Shown in pieces: positions 15,639 to 25,793 of a DNA stretch of 64,000 bases (the first letter of the stretch is position 1; every line of letters starts with the position of its first letter). The notes below the pieces were generated by a model. The model searched no databases, was not told where the DNA came from, and worked only from the letters and a program-made list of their open reading frames with translations. Source of the DNA: Pontibacter kalidii (GTDB taxonomy: Bacteria; Bacteroidota; Bacteroidia; Cytophagales; Hymenobacteraceae); assembly GCF_026278245.1 (NCBI RefSeq), contig NZ_CP111079.1, forward strand, positions 1,180,501 to 1,244,500, written 5' to 3'. The position numbers and the translations under genes are program-made.

Positions 15639-17960
15639 CTAAGAGTTTAATGCTATGCTCCTCGATTTATACGATTTATCACCATATTTATTTTCATAGC
15701 CATAGCCATAGCCATAGCCATACTGGCCTTTTACAAACCCCCTCGGTTTCACGCCATTAAAAACAACGGCTACATTGTTTAATTGCTTCAGCTTATTGTC
15801 CTGGAGGCGCTGTAGCAGGCTTTTAGGGGTATAGGCATGCCTGATTACGAGTAGCGTTACGTCACTATACTCAGAGAGCAGGTAAGCATCCGATACAAGG
15901 TCAAGCGGAGGTGTGTCAATGATGACGTAATCGTAATTATCCTCCAGGAACTTAAACAGCTCCTCCATTCTGCTGCTGAGCAGCAGTTCCGTGTGATCCC
16001 CGATATTTATACCTGCCGGTATGATATTTAAATTCTCAAAAGGCGTCTTCTTTACGGTTTCAGTGGCTTGCACCTTGCCTGTTAAATACTCGATCAAGCC
16101 GGATTCATTCGCTTTTTCGAACAGTACGGATGTGTTGGGGTTGCGCAGGTCAAAGTCTACCAGAACTACTTTTTTAGAAGAAGAGGCAAGGCTGATAGCT
16201 AAGTTGCTGCTGACAAAGCTCTTGCCCTCCCTCGGGATACTGGATGTCACCAGTATCTTCTTCCTGGTAAAAGTTCGTCCATACAGCCCCATCGTAACCC
16301 TCATTTGCCGGAACTGCTCCACCTGTGCTACATTAGCTGGACTCAAAAGGGTATCTTTCCCTTTGTTTTTCGAGATAGACAGCTCTGCTACAATAGGAGC
16401 GTTTGTACAGCTTTCGATTTCGGATCTAAAGAGCACTTTGCTGTTAAGCAACTCTTTGCCGGTTACCAAAGCAATTCCTGCCCCAAGCGCTAACACAACA
16501 GATGTCAGGTATACGTACAGGGGCTTCGGACTTACAGGCCCCCTAGAAGCCTCTGCGCGGTCTACTACCTTTACATCTTCAGCCGTGGGAGCGTAAGAGA
16601 GCACCGTTTCCTCCCGTTTTTGCAGCAGGAAGCTATAGGCATTATTCTTTATGGCCTGCTGTCTGCTGATCTCTAGCAACTCCCTTTCCTTCTGCGGTAT
16701 ACTCTGTAGCACGGAGCTGTATTGCGTATTGGTAGAGGTTACTTTGTTGCGGCTGGCAATTAAGTTGCTGCGCTGGTTTCGGATGTTTTCTAACACACCT
16801 GGCCGCATGTTCTCGATCTCTTCCCGCAAAGAGAGGAGCAACGGGTTGTTTTCTGCCGTGGTTTTCTTTAATTGCTGGTATTGTATCTCCGCATTGTAAA
16901 GCTTCTGCAGCAGCTGGGAAAGCACCGGATCACTGACCCCCATGGTAGACGGAACAATCCCTATGTTTTGCTCTTTGTCCAGCACATATTTTTCTACGTT
17001 ATCCAAAACAGCGATCTGAAGGTTTATCTCATTAAGCCTGCGGTCGTTAAAGTCGACGCTTTGTAAGTATAACTTGCCTTGTTCGTTTAAATTAACGGCG
17101 CCTTGAGAAGATCTATACTGTACAATCTGCTGCTCTAATTCTTTCAGCTCTTTCTCAATTAGCTGGATACGGTCCTCCACAAATGCCAGCGTTTGCGTTA
17201 CCAAGGCGTTCCTGTCTTCAAGCGCTGCCTGTAAATATGCGTCGATAAGGGCGTTCAGGATATCTTCCCCTCGCTCGGGCACCTTATCCTCCAGGTATAG
17301 ATTCACCACACTCGAAGCTTTGCCGGGCGATTCGACATAGATATTGCTGATTAACTGCTTGGCCACGCCTCTTGGGTTACTGATGGAGAAGAACAGCGGG
17401 TTTTGCGCCGTCCCGTTCTGCCGTGGGTTTTTCTCAAACAGCATCTCTCCATAAGGGGTCATCACCCATGTGTTAAGTGGGTATCCCTTTCCGTCAATAG
17501 TTACCTTGCTGGTTTGCTCGTCAAAAGAGAAGTACACAGCTGGCTGTTCTGTGGCAGTATCAGGCGACTTAAGCGTGATGACAATGGGTGAAGTTGTATA
17601 AGCGGGTATGGATTTGAACCTGTTTTCCTCATAGATAGGCGCATAGAGCCTGAGCTTATGCACCACCTGGCTCATCAGGGCGCTGGATCGTAAAACGTTC
17701 AGCTCATTCTCAACCGTTTTATTTGTGTTAAATGCGTCTATCGACTCCATTATTTTGGAGGCGTTCATGCCTTTTTCCTCATCCTTTATAAGTAGTGCGG
17801 CCGATACGGCATAGGACGGTATCGTATAGTATTTAAGGTAAGCCCAGGCGCCGGCCGTTCCTATGGCCAGTAAAACGAGGAACAGGGGCCAGAATGGTAA
17901 AAATTTATAAAGCAGTGCTACTGCCAGGTTTTCTTCTGAGTTTGTTTTGTTTTTATCCAT
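15639..17960 (-). CDS. wzc: Wzc-like polysaccharide co-polymerase / tyrosine autokinase
   Basis: Inner-membrane protein of about 773 aa that controls polymer length and couples polymerisation to export. The ATG at 17960 gives MDKNKTNSEENLAVALLYKF and an 11-bp gap after wza; a GTG further up would overlap wza. Order: TM1 near residue 30, Wzz domain, a long periplasmic coiled coil (ELKELEQQIVQYRSSQG), TM2 near 480, then the kinase with Walker A SSIPREGKSF, Walker A' VVLVDFDLRNP and Walker B YVIIDTPPLDL. The tail is a tyrosine cluster made of Gly-Tyr repeats, the expected autophosphorylation site. It is encoded by a hexanucleotide repeat at 15695-15722. Confidence 0.95.
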   Translation of the reverse strand: MDKNKTNSEENLAVALLYKFLPFWPLFLVLLAIGTAGAWAYLKYYTIPSYAVSAALLIKDEEKGMNASKIMESIDAFNTNKTVENELNVLRSSALMSQVVHKLRLYAPIYEENRFKSIPAYTTSPIVITLKSPDTATEQPAVYFSFDEQTSKVTIDGKGYPLNTWVMTPYGEMLFEKNPRQNGTAQNPLFFSISNPRGVAKQLISNIYVESPGKASSVVNLYLEDKVPERGEDILNALIDAYLQAALEDRNALVTQTLAFVEDRIQLIEKELKELEQQIVQYRSSQGAVNLNEQGKLYLQSVDFNDRRLNEINLQIAVLDNVEKYVLDKEQNIGIVPSTMGVSDPVLSQLLQKLYNAEIQYQQLKKTTAENNPLLLSLREEIENMRPGVLENIRNQRSNLIASRNKVTSTNTQYSSVLQSIPQKERELLEISRQQAIKNNAYSFLLQKREETVLSYAPTAEDVKVVDRAEASRGPVSPKPLYVYLTSVVLALGAGIALVTGKELLNSKVLFRSEIESCTNAPIVAELSISKNKGKDTLLSPANVAQVEQFRQMRVTMGLYGRTFTRKKILVTSSIPREGKSFVSSNLAISLASSSKKVVLVDFDLRNPNTSVLFEKANESGLIEYLTGKVQATETVKKTPFENLNIIPAGINIGDHTELLLSSRMEELFKFLEDNYDYVIIDTPPLDLVSDAYLLSEYSDVTLLVIRHAYTPKSLLQRLQDNKLKQLNNVAVVFNGVKPRGFVKGQYGYGYGYGYENKYGDKSYKSRSIALNS
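15695..15722. repeat. Hexanucleotide microsatellite in the wzc tail
   Basis: Four full copies plus four bases of the unit catagc lie inside the end of wzc. On the coding strand they encode alternating Gly and Tyr. Gain or loss of one unit keeps the frame and changes the number of tyrosines by one. Confidence 0.85.
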
Positions 17961-17971
17961 ACCCGTCTTGA

Positions 17972-18760
17972 TTATCTTGCTAAACGATCTATGCTGACTA
18001 CAACCAACGTAAGAGAGCTGAGTACGAGCGGCAGCCACTGCCTGGCAGCACCGGACGCCGCTATCTTGTTTTTATTCGGCTCCACATAAATGATGTCATT
18101 GGACTTGAGATGGTAATAAGGCGAGGTAAACAGGTCATCAGAGGTTAAATCCAACCTGATAAGTTTCTTCTTGCCTTCTTCCTCCCGTATTAAGAGTACA
18201 TTATGGCGGTTCGCGAAGATCGTCAGGTCGCCTGCCAGTCCCAGAGCCTCCAGAAGGGTGATCTTTTCGTTTGCAACCGTAAGTACCGATGGACGCGCTA
18301 CTTCCCCTAGTATAGATACTTTATAATTTAAATACCGGATATCCACAATCGGCTCCAGCAATAATCTGCGGCTAAGCAGTTCTTTTTCAATGTTCTCCTT
18401 GAGGACCTTTTTTGTCATGCCGGCAGCCTTTATATTTCCTATCAGAGGAAATTGTATAAAACCGTCCTGGTCTACCAGATAACCTGCTGCGGGAGCCACG
18501 GTACTTGAGGCAGTAGCACCCCTAAAGTCAGTTGAGCTATTTACATTAAACATCTGCGAAGCCTCTGGATTAAGGCTGCTGACCGAAATGCTCAGCAGGT
18601 CATTTTTCTGTATTACTGGCTCCAGGTTTTCAGTTGGTGCGCTAAACTCAGCTCTGGTGGTTTCACTGAAATAAATAGCGCTTTTTGTGTTTGTGCAGGA
18701 TGCAAGTTGGCTTATAAGTATTGCTGCTAATAGGTAGGCAAAGGCATTACAAAGTTTCAT
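17972..18760 (-). CDS. wza: Wza-like polysaccharide export lipoprotein
   Basis: A 262-aa outer-membrane export protein. It has a lipoprotein signal ending in SQLASC with the lipidated Cys22. A polysaccharide-export domain follows with VIQKNDLLSISVSSLNPE and the YLVDQDGFIQFPLIGNIKAAG strand pair. A SLBB segment comes next (KVSILGEVARPSVLTV, ITLLEALGLAGDL), and a hydrophobic C-terminus (LPLVLSSLTLVVVSI) may span the membrane. It is the first gene of the leftward run and is followed after 11 bp by wzc, its usual partner in the transenvelope export complex. Confidence 0.94.
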   Translation of the reverse strand: MKLCNAFAYLLAAILISQLASCTNTKSAIYFSETTRAEFSAPTENLEPVIQKNDLLSISVSSLNPEASQMFNVNSSTDFRGATASSTVAPAAGYLVDQDGFIQFPLIGNIKAAGMTKKVLKENIEKELLSRRLLLEPIVDIRYLNYKVSILGEVARPSVLTVANEKITLLEALGLAGDLTIFANRHNVLLIREEEGKKKLIRLDLTSDDLFTSPYYHLKSNDIIYVEPNKNKIAASGAARQWLPLVLSSLTLVVVSIDRLAR

Positions 18761-19203
18761 TGCAAAAAGATTAGGGTGTATGGATATATTCAGATTATAC
18801 AGCTCAGGGTTTATTCGTACTCTTTCTTGTGTATCGGTATTGTTACAGATGATTTTCGATTATTTCAATACGTTCTGAAGTATAACAAGTTGTTATATGT
18901 TTATTCTAATTAGATAGTTTTTTTTATATAAATTGTGTTGAAATATAATGAATATATGGGGGCTTCGTGCTCTGGTCTGTGGAATGGGGTGTTTGATGTG
19001 CTATAACTGCCTCGTTTGTAGGAAGGTAAATGTGCTGGTGGAGCTACTTGCTGGTGGAGTGTTTGTCAGGAAATATAACAGGCTGAAACCTGGTATACTG
19101 AGATAAAGTGTAAGGCAATAATTCAAGGACTTTCTATACGCCAGGTAGGTTCCGGCTCAGATGAGTGCTTTTGTAGTATAAGGCGGAGGAAATAGGAGAG
19201 CAA
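18761..19203. other. AT-rich upstream region of the polysaccharide operon
   Basis: About 440 bp without a convincing gene. The part next to wza (18761-18960) is AT-rich and should contain the operon promoter on the minus strand, but I cannot find a clean TAnnTTTG element. The remainder shows nothing recognisable apart from scattered TATACT-type hexamers. Confidence 0.4.
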
Positions 19204-19265
19204 TACCTTCCATCATTGGCAAAGCCGCTGCGATATCGCAGCGGCTTTGCCAATGATGGAAGGTA
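19204..19265. terminator. 62-bp perfect palindrome
   Basis: Two 31-bp arms meet at 19234/19235 with no spacer; every base pairs. It lies just downstream of the VOC pseudogene (-). As RNA it would form a very stable hairpin from either strand, so a bidirectional terminator is possible. The length and lack of a T tract are unusual. Confidence 0.6.
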
Positions 19266-19272
19266 CACACAA

Positions 19273-19668
19273 TTACTTTCTGGAATGCATGGCGATACGA
19301 TTGCCTTCTGTATCAATAAGCAGGCACACTTTGCCCATACTTTCAGGAATTAGGGTTCTCCCTGTCCGAGCCTTGCCTCCTGCCACTTCAACTTCAGTTG
19401 GATCATTGACCAGGCTACTAAATGGGAAGGAGAGATAGACATCTATGCCAACTGCAGGGGGTTAATTATGCCGCTCGTGTTTTACCAGCAAGTCAGAAGA
19501 ACCCGTGCCGCTTTCCCGCCAGTGGAGCAAGGCCGTTTCTTCGTCGCCAGGCTGCTGGGCTTCCATTTTAAAGCCCAATAAAGCCTTTATAAAATTAATG
19601 GCTCGAGGCATATCGGCAGCAGCTAACTCAAACCAACTACATCGCTTATAGCCTGCATCTACTTTATA
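19273..19668 (-). pseudogene. VOC (glyoxalase/bleomycin-resistance) family pseudogene
   Basis: The minus strand reads WFELAAADMPRAINFIKALL near the left of the frame, the typical first strand and helix of VOC metalloenzymes. Later segments read GIDVYLSF, ND PTEVEVAGGKARTG-type residues and KVCLLIDTEGNRIAMHS, the standard end of the second repeat. An in-frame TAA at 19462-19464 breaks the frame in the middle, and no ATG is found at the expected beginning. The total length without the stop fits one VOC domain pair (about 125 aa). It lies directly after hbd and looks like a decayed single gene. Confidence 0.78.
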
Positions 19669-19676
19669 CTCTAATA

Positions 19677-20570
19677 TTAGCTTTTCCTAAACCTATCCGC
19701 CACCACCAGTTCCTTGGTGCCGTGAGTCCAGGAATAGAAGCCCTGGCCCGACTTTATGCCTTTGTGTCCGGCCTGCACCATGTTTACCAGAAGCGGGCAT
19801 GGGGCATACTTCGGGTTGCCAAAGCCATCGTGCAGCACGTTGAGGATGGAAAGGCACACATCCAGCCCGATGAAATCGGCCAGTTGCAGCGGCCCCATCG
19901 GGTGCGCCATACCCAGTTTCATAATCGTATCGATCTCCTCCACGCCGGCTACGCCTTCGTAAAGGCTGTAGATCGCCTCGTTGATCATGGGCATCAGGAT
20001 GCGGTTGGCCACGAAGCCCGGGTAGTCGTTGGCCTCGGCAGGTACCTTGGCCAGCTGTTTCGACAGCTCCATGATCTGCTGCGTTACCTCGTCAGAGGTG
20101 GAGTAGCCGCGGATCACCTCTACCAGTTTCATGACCGGCACCGGGTTCATGAAGTGCATGCCTATCACCTTATCAGGCCGGTTGGTAACCGAAGCGATCT
20201 TGGTAATGGAGATAGAGGAGGTGTTGGAGGCAAGGATAGCCCCCGGCTTGGTAAAACTATCCAGGTCCCGGAAAATCTTCAGTTTCAGGTCCACGTTCTC
20301 CGTGGCGGCCTCTACCACCAGGTCTGCGTCTTTCACGCCCTCCCGCGTATCGGTATAGGTGGTAATGTTGGCAATCGTCTGCTGCTTCTGCTCTTCGGTC
20401 AGGTTGCCCTTGGTCACGATGCGGTCCAGGTTCCTGGAAATGGTGTCCATCGCCTTCTGCAAAGCTTCTTCCGAAATGTCCACCAGCGAAACAGGGAAGC
20501 CGTTCTGCGCAAAAACGTGGGCTATTCCGTTGCCCATGGTGCCAGAACCTATTACTGCTACTTTCTTCAT
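19677..20570 (-). CDS. hbd: 3-hydroxybutyryl-CoA dehydrogenase
   Basis: A 297-aa NAD(P)-dependent enzyme that oxidises 3-hydroxyacyl-CoA to 3-oxoacyl-CoA, or the reverse, in fatty-acid/butyrate or phenylacetate metabolism. It has the Rossmann motif VIGSGTMGNGIA (6-17), an acidic end of strand 2 (VDIS), and GMHFMNPVPVMKLVEVI with the catalytic histidine. The C-terminal domain shows GFVANRILMPMINEAI and HPMGPLQLADFIGLD. Length matches stand-alone bacterial enzymes such as Hbd/PaaH. No thiolase or enoyl-CoA hydratase lies nearby, so the pathway is not fixed by context. Confidence 0.95.
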   Translation of the reverse strand: MKKVAVIGSGTMGNGIAHVFAQNGFPVSLVDISEEALQKAMDTISRNLDRIVTKGNLTEEQKQQTIANITTYTDTREGVKDADLVVEAATENVDLKLKIFRDLDSFTKPGAILASNTSSISITKIASVTNRPDKVIGMHFMNPVPVMKLVEVIRGYSTSDEVTQQIMELSKQLAKVPAEANDYPGFVANRILMPMINEAIYSLYEGVAGVEEIDTIMKLGMAHPMGPLQLADFIGLDVCLSILNVLHDGFGNPKYAPCPLLVNMVQAGHKGIKSGQGFYSWTHGTKELVVADRFRKS

Positions 20571-20965
20571 AGGTATATAGTATGTCAGTTTTTAATCCTC
20601 ACAAAGCTAATAAGTTTATACTTATACTTTGGTTTAAGGGTAGGCAATCTTTAAATACTTACAATTAAGATGGCTTAAAGCAGGAGGTTGAAGACTGTAC
20701 GGATAGGAGAGGATGTGAGCTGTGGGAAAAGCAGGTATACGATGCCTGATTGGGGTAAGATGTTGGATTGTCGCGGTTTATGTAATGAATATCGTTATGG
20801 TATATAGAAACAAATACCTATTGTAATAGAAAATTATTGCATATTATACATCTTTTGGTTTGAAGCACCGTAAAAGCTAAAAATTAAAAACACAAAACGC
20901 ATGGGCGGAGGCTGATTTAGTGATACCCTTACTTGCCCGGCGTAGCTAAAGACAAAACAAAAACT
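20571..20965. other. Intergenic region before the DUF5670 pair
   Basis: 395 bp between divergent genes. The part at 20760-20880 is AT-rich (caatattg-like stretches and TATACAT) and should hold promoters for both sides. I see no ORF with support and no hairpin. Confidence 0.4.
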
Positions 20966-21118
20966 ATGGGAAATTTACTTTACATCATCGCCGTAGTGCT
21001 GGTGATCTTCTGGCTGATCGGGTTTCTGGGATTCCCGGATGCCGTTGGCGGAATTATACATGTGCTGCTGGTTATTGCCGTGATTGCGGTGCTTTTGCGC
21101 CTTATCAGGAGCGCTTAA
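20966..21118 (+). CDS. DUF5670 (Lmo0937-like) small membrane protein, copy 1
   Basis: A 50-residue protein starting MGNLLYIIAVVLVIFW. It has two hydrophobic stretches separated by the short loop GFPDAVGG and ends LLRLIRSA. This pattern matches the Lmo0937/DUF5670 family of tiny two-helix membrane proteins of unknown function, often linked to envelope stress. The ATG at 20966 is preferred over an upstream start because the second copy, 64 bp downstream, begins identically. Confidence 0.85.
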   Translation: MGNLLYIIAVVLVIFWLIGFLGFPDAVGGIIHVLLVIAVIAVLLRLIRSA

Positions 21119-21182
21119 CCCTCAGCATGGATTTACGTTAAAAGAGAAAAAATCAACTCAAACACTATAAATAGACAAAACT

Positions 21183-21332
21183 ATGGGAAATTTATTGTAT
21201 ATTATAGCTGTCGTACTCGTGATCATCTGGCTCATCGGTTTCCTCGGATTCCCGGATGCCGTTGGTGGTCTGATACACATTCTATTAGTAATCGCCATTA
21301 TTGTGGTGCTGCTTCGCCTGATACGGGGCTGA
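21183..21332 (+). CDS. DUF5670 (Lmo0937-like) small membrane protein, copy 2
   Basis: A 49-residue tandem paralog of the preceding gene: MGNLLYIIAVVLVIIW, the same GFPDAVGG loop, then IHILLVIAIIVVLLRLIRG. The protein is nearly identical while the DNA differs at many third positions, which argues that both copies are translated and under selection. A terminator hairpin follows at 21351-21385. Confidence 0.85.
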   Translation: MGNLLYIIAVVLVIIWLIGFLGFPDAVGGLIHILLVIAIIVVLLRLIRG

Positions 21333-21350
21333 TACAGCACTACCTAAAAT

Positions 21351-21385
21351 AAAAGGGGCTGCCGTTAACCGACAGCCCCTTTTTT
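21351..21385 (+). terminator. Intrinsic terminator after the DUF5670 pair
   Basis: Arms aaaaggggctg and cagcccctttt enclose an 11-nt loop and are followed by a run of T. It lies 18 bp after the second DUF5670 stop and also reads as a terminator on the minus strand. Confidence 0.85.
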
Positions 21386-21410
21386 ATACTTTATAACTCA
21401 AGTTGCGATT

Positions 21411-21450
21411 AACCCACCCCTGCCCCTCCTCGGAGGGGCAGGGGTGGGTT
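21411..21450. repeat. GC-rich CCACCCC-type palindrome (single copy)
   Basis: Perfect 19-bp arms (21411-21429 and 21432-21450) with a 2-nt spacer. It is the clean, uninterrupted form of the CCACCCCTGCCCCTCC...GGAGGGG repeat that recurs in larger mosaics from 33 kb onward. Here it ends 6 bp before the stop of the minus-strand gene at 21457 and may serve as its terminator. Confidence 0.8.
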
Positions 21451-21456
21451 TTATAC

Positions 21457-22173
21457 TTAGCGACTGGTGAAGGGTACATTAAAACCTACACGTATCACCG
21501 GGTTGCTGTACGGGTTGATCGGATCGTCATTGCTGTTGTATAGTACCAGCAGGTCTAAAAAGCCTTTGTCGGAGATGCGTTGGCGGTAACCCAGACCGAA
21601 CATCGGCATCGCCAGAGTACTACGATCCGAGGTAGGCCCATTATAGCCCGGTGGTAACTGAATGCTCAGGTTTTCCACCTCTGCGTGTGCCACCACTGCG
21701 CCATCCCCAACGTTGAACATTTCAAACTGCGTAAACCCGCGGGCCCCGTAATGATGCAGGTTCAGCCCGTGGCCGCTCTCATAGCGGTATACACCGCCCA
21801 CACCCACAAAGAGCCTCGGCCTCATGGCGTAGCTAATAGTAGGAAGGAGAGAGATGCTGGTATAGGTACCGAACTGCAGCCCAAAGCTGCCCCCAAAGTA
21901 CAGCCTGTCTATAAACCGGAGCTGCTCCTCCTGTTGCTCGTCTTGCTTCTGTTGCTGCTGTTGCCGCACAACCTCCGGCGCCGGCTGCTGTTGTTCCCGC
22001 ACCCGCGGTTGGGGCTGCGGCCTTGGCTGCTGTACGGGCACGGGTGGCCCGGTAGGCAGCTCCGGTTTGCGGTAGGTGGTGTCGGGCACCTGGGCCGCGG
22101 CGTCTGGGCTGGTTAGCAGCACAAGCAAAAGCGGCAGTAAAAGAGGCGTGAGGAGGCGCGAAGGCGTCAGCAT
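21457..22173 (-). CDS. Predicted outer-membrane beta-barrel protein with Pro/Gln-rich linker
   Basis: A 238-aa secreted protein without a recognised family. It has a signal peptide (residues 1-27, ending DAAAQ). A low-complexity linker rich in Pro, Gln, Arg and Glu runs to about residue 85. The rest shows alternating patterns typical of outer-membrane strands, such as LYFGGSFGLQFGTYTSISLLP and RLFVGVGGVYRYES, and ends NPVIRVGFNVPFTSR with aromatic/basic residues as in barrel proteins. The linker might cross or bind the cell wall. It is probably monocistronic. Confidence 0.75.
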   Translation of the reverse strand: MLTPSRLLTPLLLPLLLVLLTSPDAAAQVPDTTYRKPELPTGPPVPVQQPRPQPQPRVREQQQPAPEVVRQQQQQKQDEQQEEQLRFIDRLYFGGSFGLQFGTYTSISLLPTISYAMRPRLFVGVGGVYRYESGHGLNLHHYGARGFTQFEMFNVGDGAVVAHAEVENLSIQLPPGYNGPTSDRSTLAMPMFGLGYRQRISDKGFLDLLVLYNSNDDPINPYSNPVIRVGFNVPFTSR

Positions 22174-22206
22174 GGGTTTTAGAGGTATAGCATTTATACG
22201 TTATAC

Positions 22207-24169
<1,963 letters not shown>

Positions 24170-24640
24170 ATGGCTTCTGCTAAAGTATCTTTTCAGAATA
24201 TTGCTATCAAGTACGGCTTAATAGTAGGCATAGCGCACATCGTGTTTTTCCTGGTGATGCGGATGCTAAGCCTCACCGAAATCGTAGAACTCTCCTACCT
24301 GAGCGGCATCTTTCTAATCATAGGGATTGTGGTGGCCCTCTCCAGGTACAAGCGCCTGAGTGGGGTGGGGGTAAGGTACTTTGACGGGCTTGGCATCGGC
24401 CTGATCACGGCCTTTGTGTCGTCGCTGATACTGGCGCTGTTCCTGGTGCTCTACGTTACAGTCTTCGACGCATCTTACTTAGAGCAGATGCAGGCCAGTG
24501 CGCTTTTCCCGGAAGGGCTTTCCGTGCTGTCGATGTTCTGGATTACGATTGGGCATGGCACCTGGCCAGGGTTCCTGGTTGGCTTTATTGCCATGCAATG
24601 GTTTAAGAACCCAGAGCATACCATGCCTAACCGGGTATAG
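24170..24640 (+). CDS. DUF4199 membrane protein, copy 1
   Basis: A 156-aa protein with four hydrophobic segments: IKYGLIVGIAHIVFFLVMRML, SGIFLIIGIVVALSRYK, GIGLITAFVSSLILALFLVLYV and a last one with HGTWPGFLVGFIAMQWFK. This layout and the closing FIAMQWFK are typical of Bacteroidota DUF4199 proteins, whose function is unknown. It is 51 bp upstream of a paralog in the same direction, so the two probably form an operon. Confidence 0.82.
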   Translation: MASAKVSFQNIAIKYGLIVGIAHIVFFLVMRMLSLTEIVELSYLSGIFLIIGIVVALSRYKRLSGVGVRYFDGLGIGLITAFVSSLILALFLVLYVTVFDASYLEQMQASALFPEGLSVLSMFWITIGHGTWPGFLVGFIAMQWFKNPEHTMPNRV

Positions 24641-24691
24641 CATGCCTGGGCTCTGTAAACGAAGCGATTTACCTCATAAACCGAACCTGCT

Positions 24692-25150
24692 ATGGAAAAA
24701 ATTGGCCTGAAATACGGGCTGCTCACGGCTGCGGCACTAATCGTCTACTTCTTTCTGATGCAGCTGCTGGGATTGGTTCATATCATCGAGCTGCGCTTCC
24801 TCAACGGCCTGATTATGGCAGCGGGCGTTGTGCTGGCAATTAGGGCTTATAAAAAAGTGATGGAAGGCAACATCCCTTATTTTAAAGGCCTGGGCACGGG
24901 CTTGATAACGGCTGTGGTGGGCACAGTGGTTTTTGCCGCTTTTATGGTGGTGTATGTGAAGACGGCAGGGCACTCAATGATTGAAATGCTGTCGGCGGAG
25001 CGCTACTTCGGCGAAAGGGTGGAGTCCACCCCGGGTGTGGTTATCTTCTCGGTGCTGCTGCTGGAGGGAGTTATCTCAGGCTTTATGTTTGCCTTCATTG
25101 CCATGCAGTGGTTTAAGCAGCGGCAACACAAGGTACCCGGAGCCCCTTGA
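24692..25150 (+). CDS. DUF4199 membrane protein, copy 2
   Basis: A 152-aa paralog of the preceding gene with the same four-helix layout: LKYGLLTAAALIVYFFLMQLL, NGLIMAAGVVLAIRAYKK, GLGTGLITAVVGTVVFAAFMVVYV and a final segment ending FAFIAMQWFKQR. The soluble loop before the last helix (SAERYFGERVESTP) differs most from copy 1. It ends at a strong bidirectional hairpin (25192-25231). Confidence 0.82.
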   Translation: MEKIGLKYGLLTAAALIVYFFLMQLLGLVHIIELRFLNGLIMAAGVVLAIRAYKKVMEGNIPYFKGLGTGLITAVVGTVVFAAFMVVYVKTAGHSMIEMLSAERYFGERVESTPGVVIFSVLLLEGVISGFMFAFIAMQWFKQRQHKVPGAP

Positions 25151-25191
25151 TAGTATCGTTCCACTACTATGTTAGATGTTATCGGCAATAT

Positions 25192-25231
25192 GCCAGGGGG
25201 CCAGCTATACAAGTATAGCTGGCCCCCTGGC
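25192..25231. terminator. Bidirectional hairpin terminator
   Basis: Perfect 19-bp arms (25192-25210, 25213-25231) with a 2-nt spacer lie between the DUF4199 pair (+) and the small gene at 25249 (-). The position 18 bp after one stop and about 40 bp after the other fits shared termination. The arms are GC-rich at the base and contain the TATAC/GTATA core at the tip. Confidence 0.75.
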
Positions 25232-25248
25232 GTTATTATGATGAATTT

Positions 25249-25482
25249 TTACTTTACTACACTGTCCGGCCGTTGTATGATCTGTACCACAACCTCGTGC
25301 AGATCACCTTCCTTGTCTTCCAACTTAAAGATAACCATGGGGTTATCGGCGTCGTGAATTGATTCTGTATTTATTACCCGCTCGCCTTCGTCCAATTTCG
25401 TTTCCAGCTGTTGGGTCAGGTCCTTCACGGCTCTTGCGAAACTTATCTCCAGTTTACTGGGATTGTAAAACCTTGTCCTCAT
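25249..25482 (-). CDS. Small conserved-looking hypothetical protein
   Basis: A 77-aa soluble protein with no signal or membrane segment. The first half is helical with alternating charge (KLEISFARAVKDLTQQLETKLDEGE). The second half has two strands separated by an acidic turn (MVIFKLEDKEGDLHEVVVQIIQ). The codon pattern and ATG start support a real gene. I do not recognise the family. A 311-bp AT-rich gap follows upstream. Confidence 0.6.
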   Translation of the reverse strand: MRTRFYNPSKLEISFARAVKDLTQQLETKLDEGERVINTESIHDADNPMVIFKLEDKEGDLHEVVVQIIQRPDSVVK

Positions 25483-25793
25483 GTTGCTTTAGTTAAATCG
25501 AAACCTCCTTTTATGTTAAAGTTTCGAGGTTATACTTTAGAAAAATCCTATTAAGGAATCTGTATATAAGGTATACCTCTATAAAGGCGTATGGTTACGC
25601 GGTATCGGGGTTATTTAGTAAAGGATGAAGTAGTCTAGCTTAAATAAATAATAATTTGAATGGTTGTGTATTAAAATCATAAAAAATAATAAAAAAATCT
25701 AATATTTAAATATTTTTCCTAACTTGCGCAAGAATTGTACGTTAAAGACAGCTAAAGGAGAACTTAACTACTAACACGTTTTACAAATTCGAA
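25483..25793. promoter_or_regulatory. AT-rich divergent promoter region
   Basis: 311 bp between divergent genes. The stretch 25640-25720 is almost pure A/T. Near 25722 the sequence taacttgc resembles a weak Bacteroidota -7 element for the + strand gene at 25794. No hairpin or ORF of interest. Confidence 0.4.

Noticed and set aside
15476..15760. 94-aa open frame on the plus strand, ending in His-Ser repeats
   Set aside because: The repeat is the reverse reading of the Gly-Tyr microsatellite at the end of wzc; no start context or homology.
19722..20654. 310-aa open frame on the plus strand
   Set aside because: Lies antisense to the clear hbd gene; composition (His, Arg, Val rich) is that of a GC-rich shadow frame.
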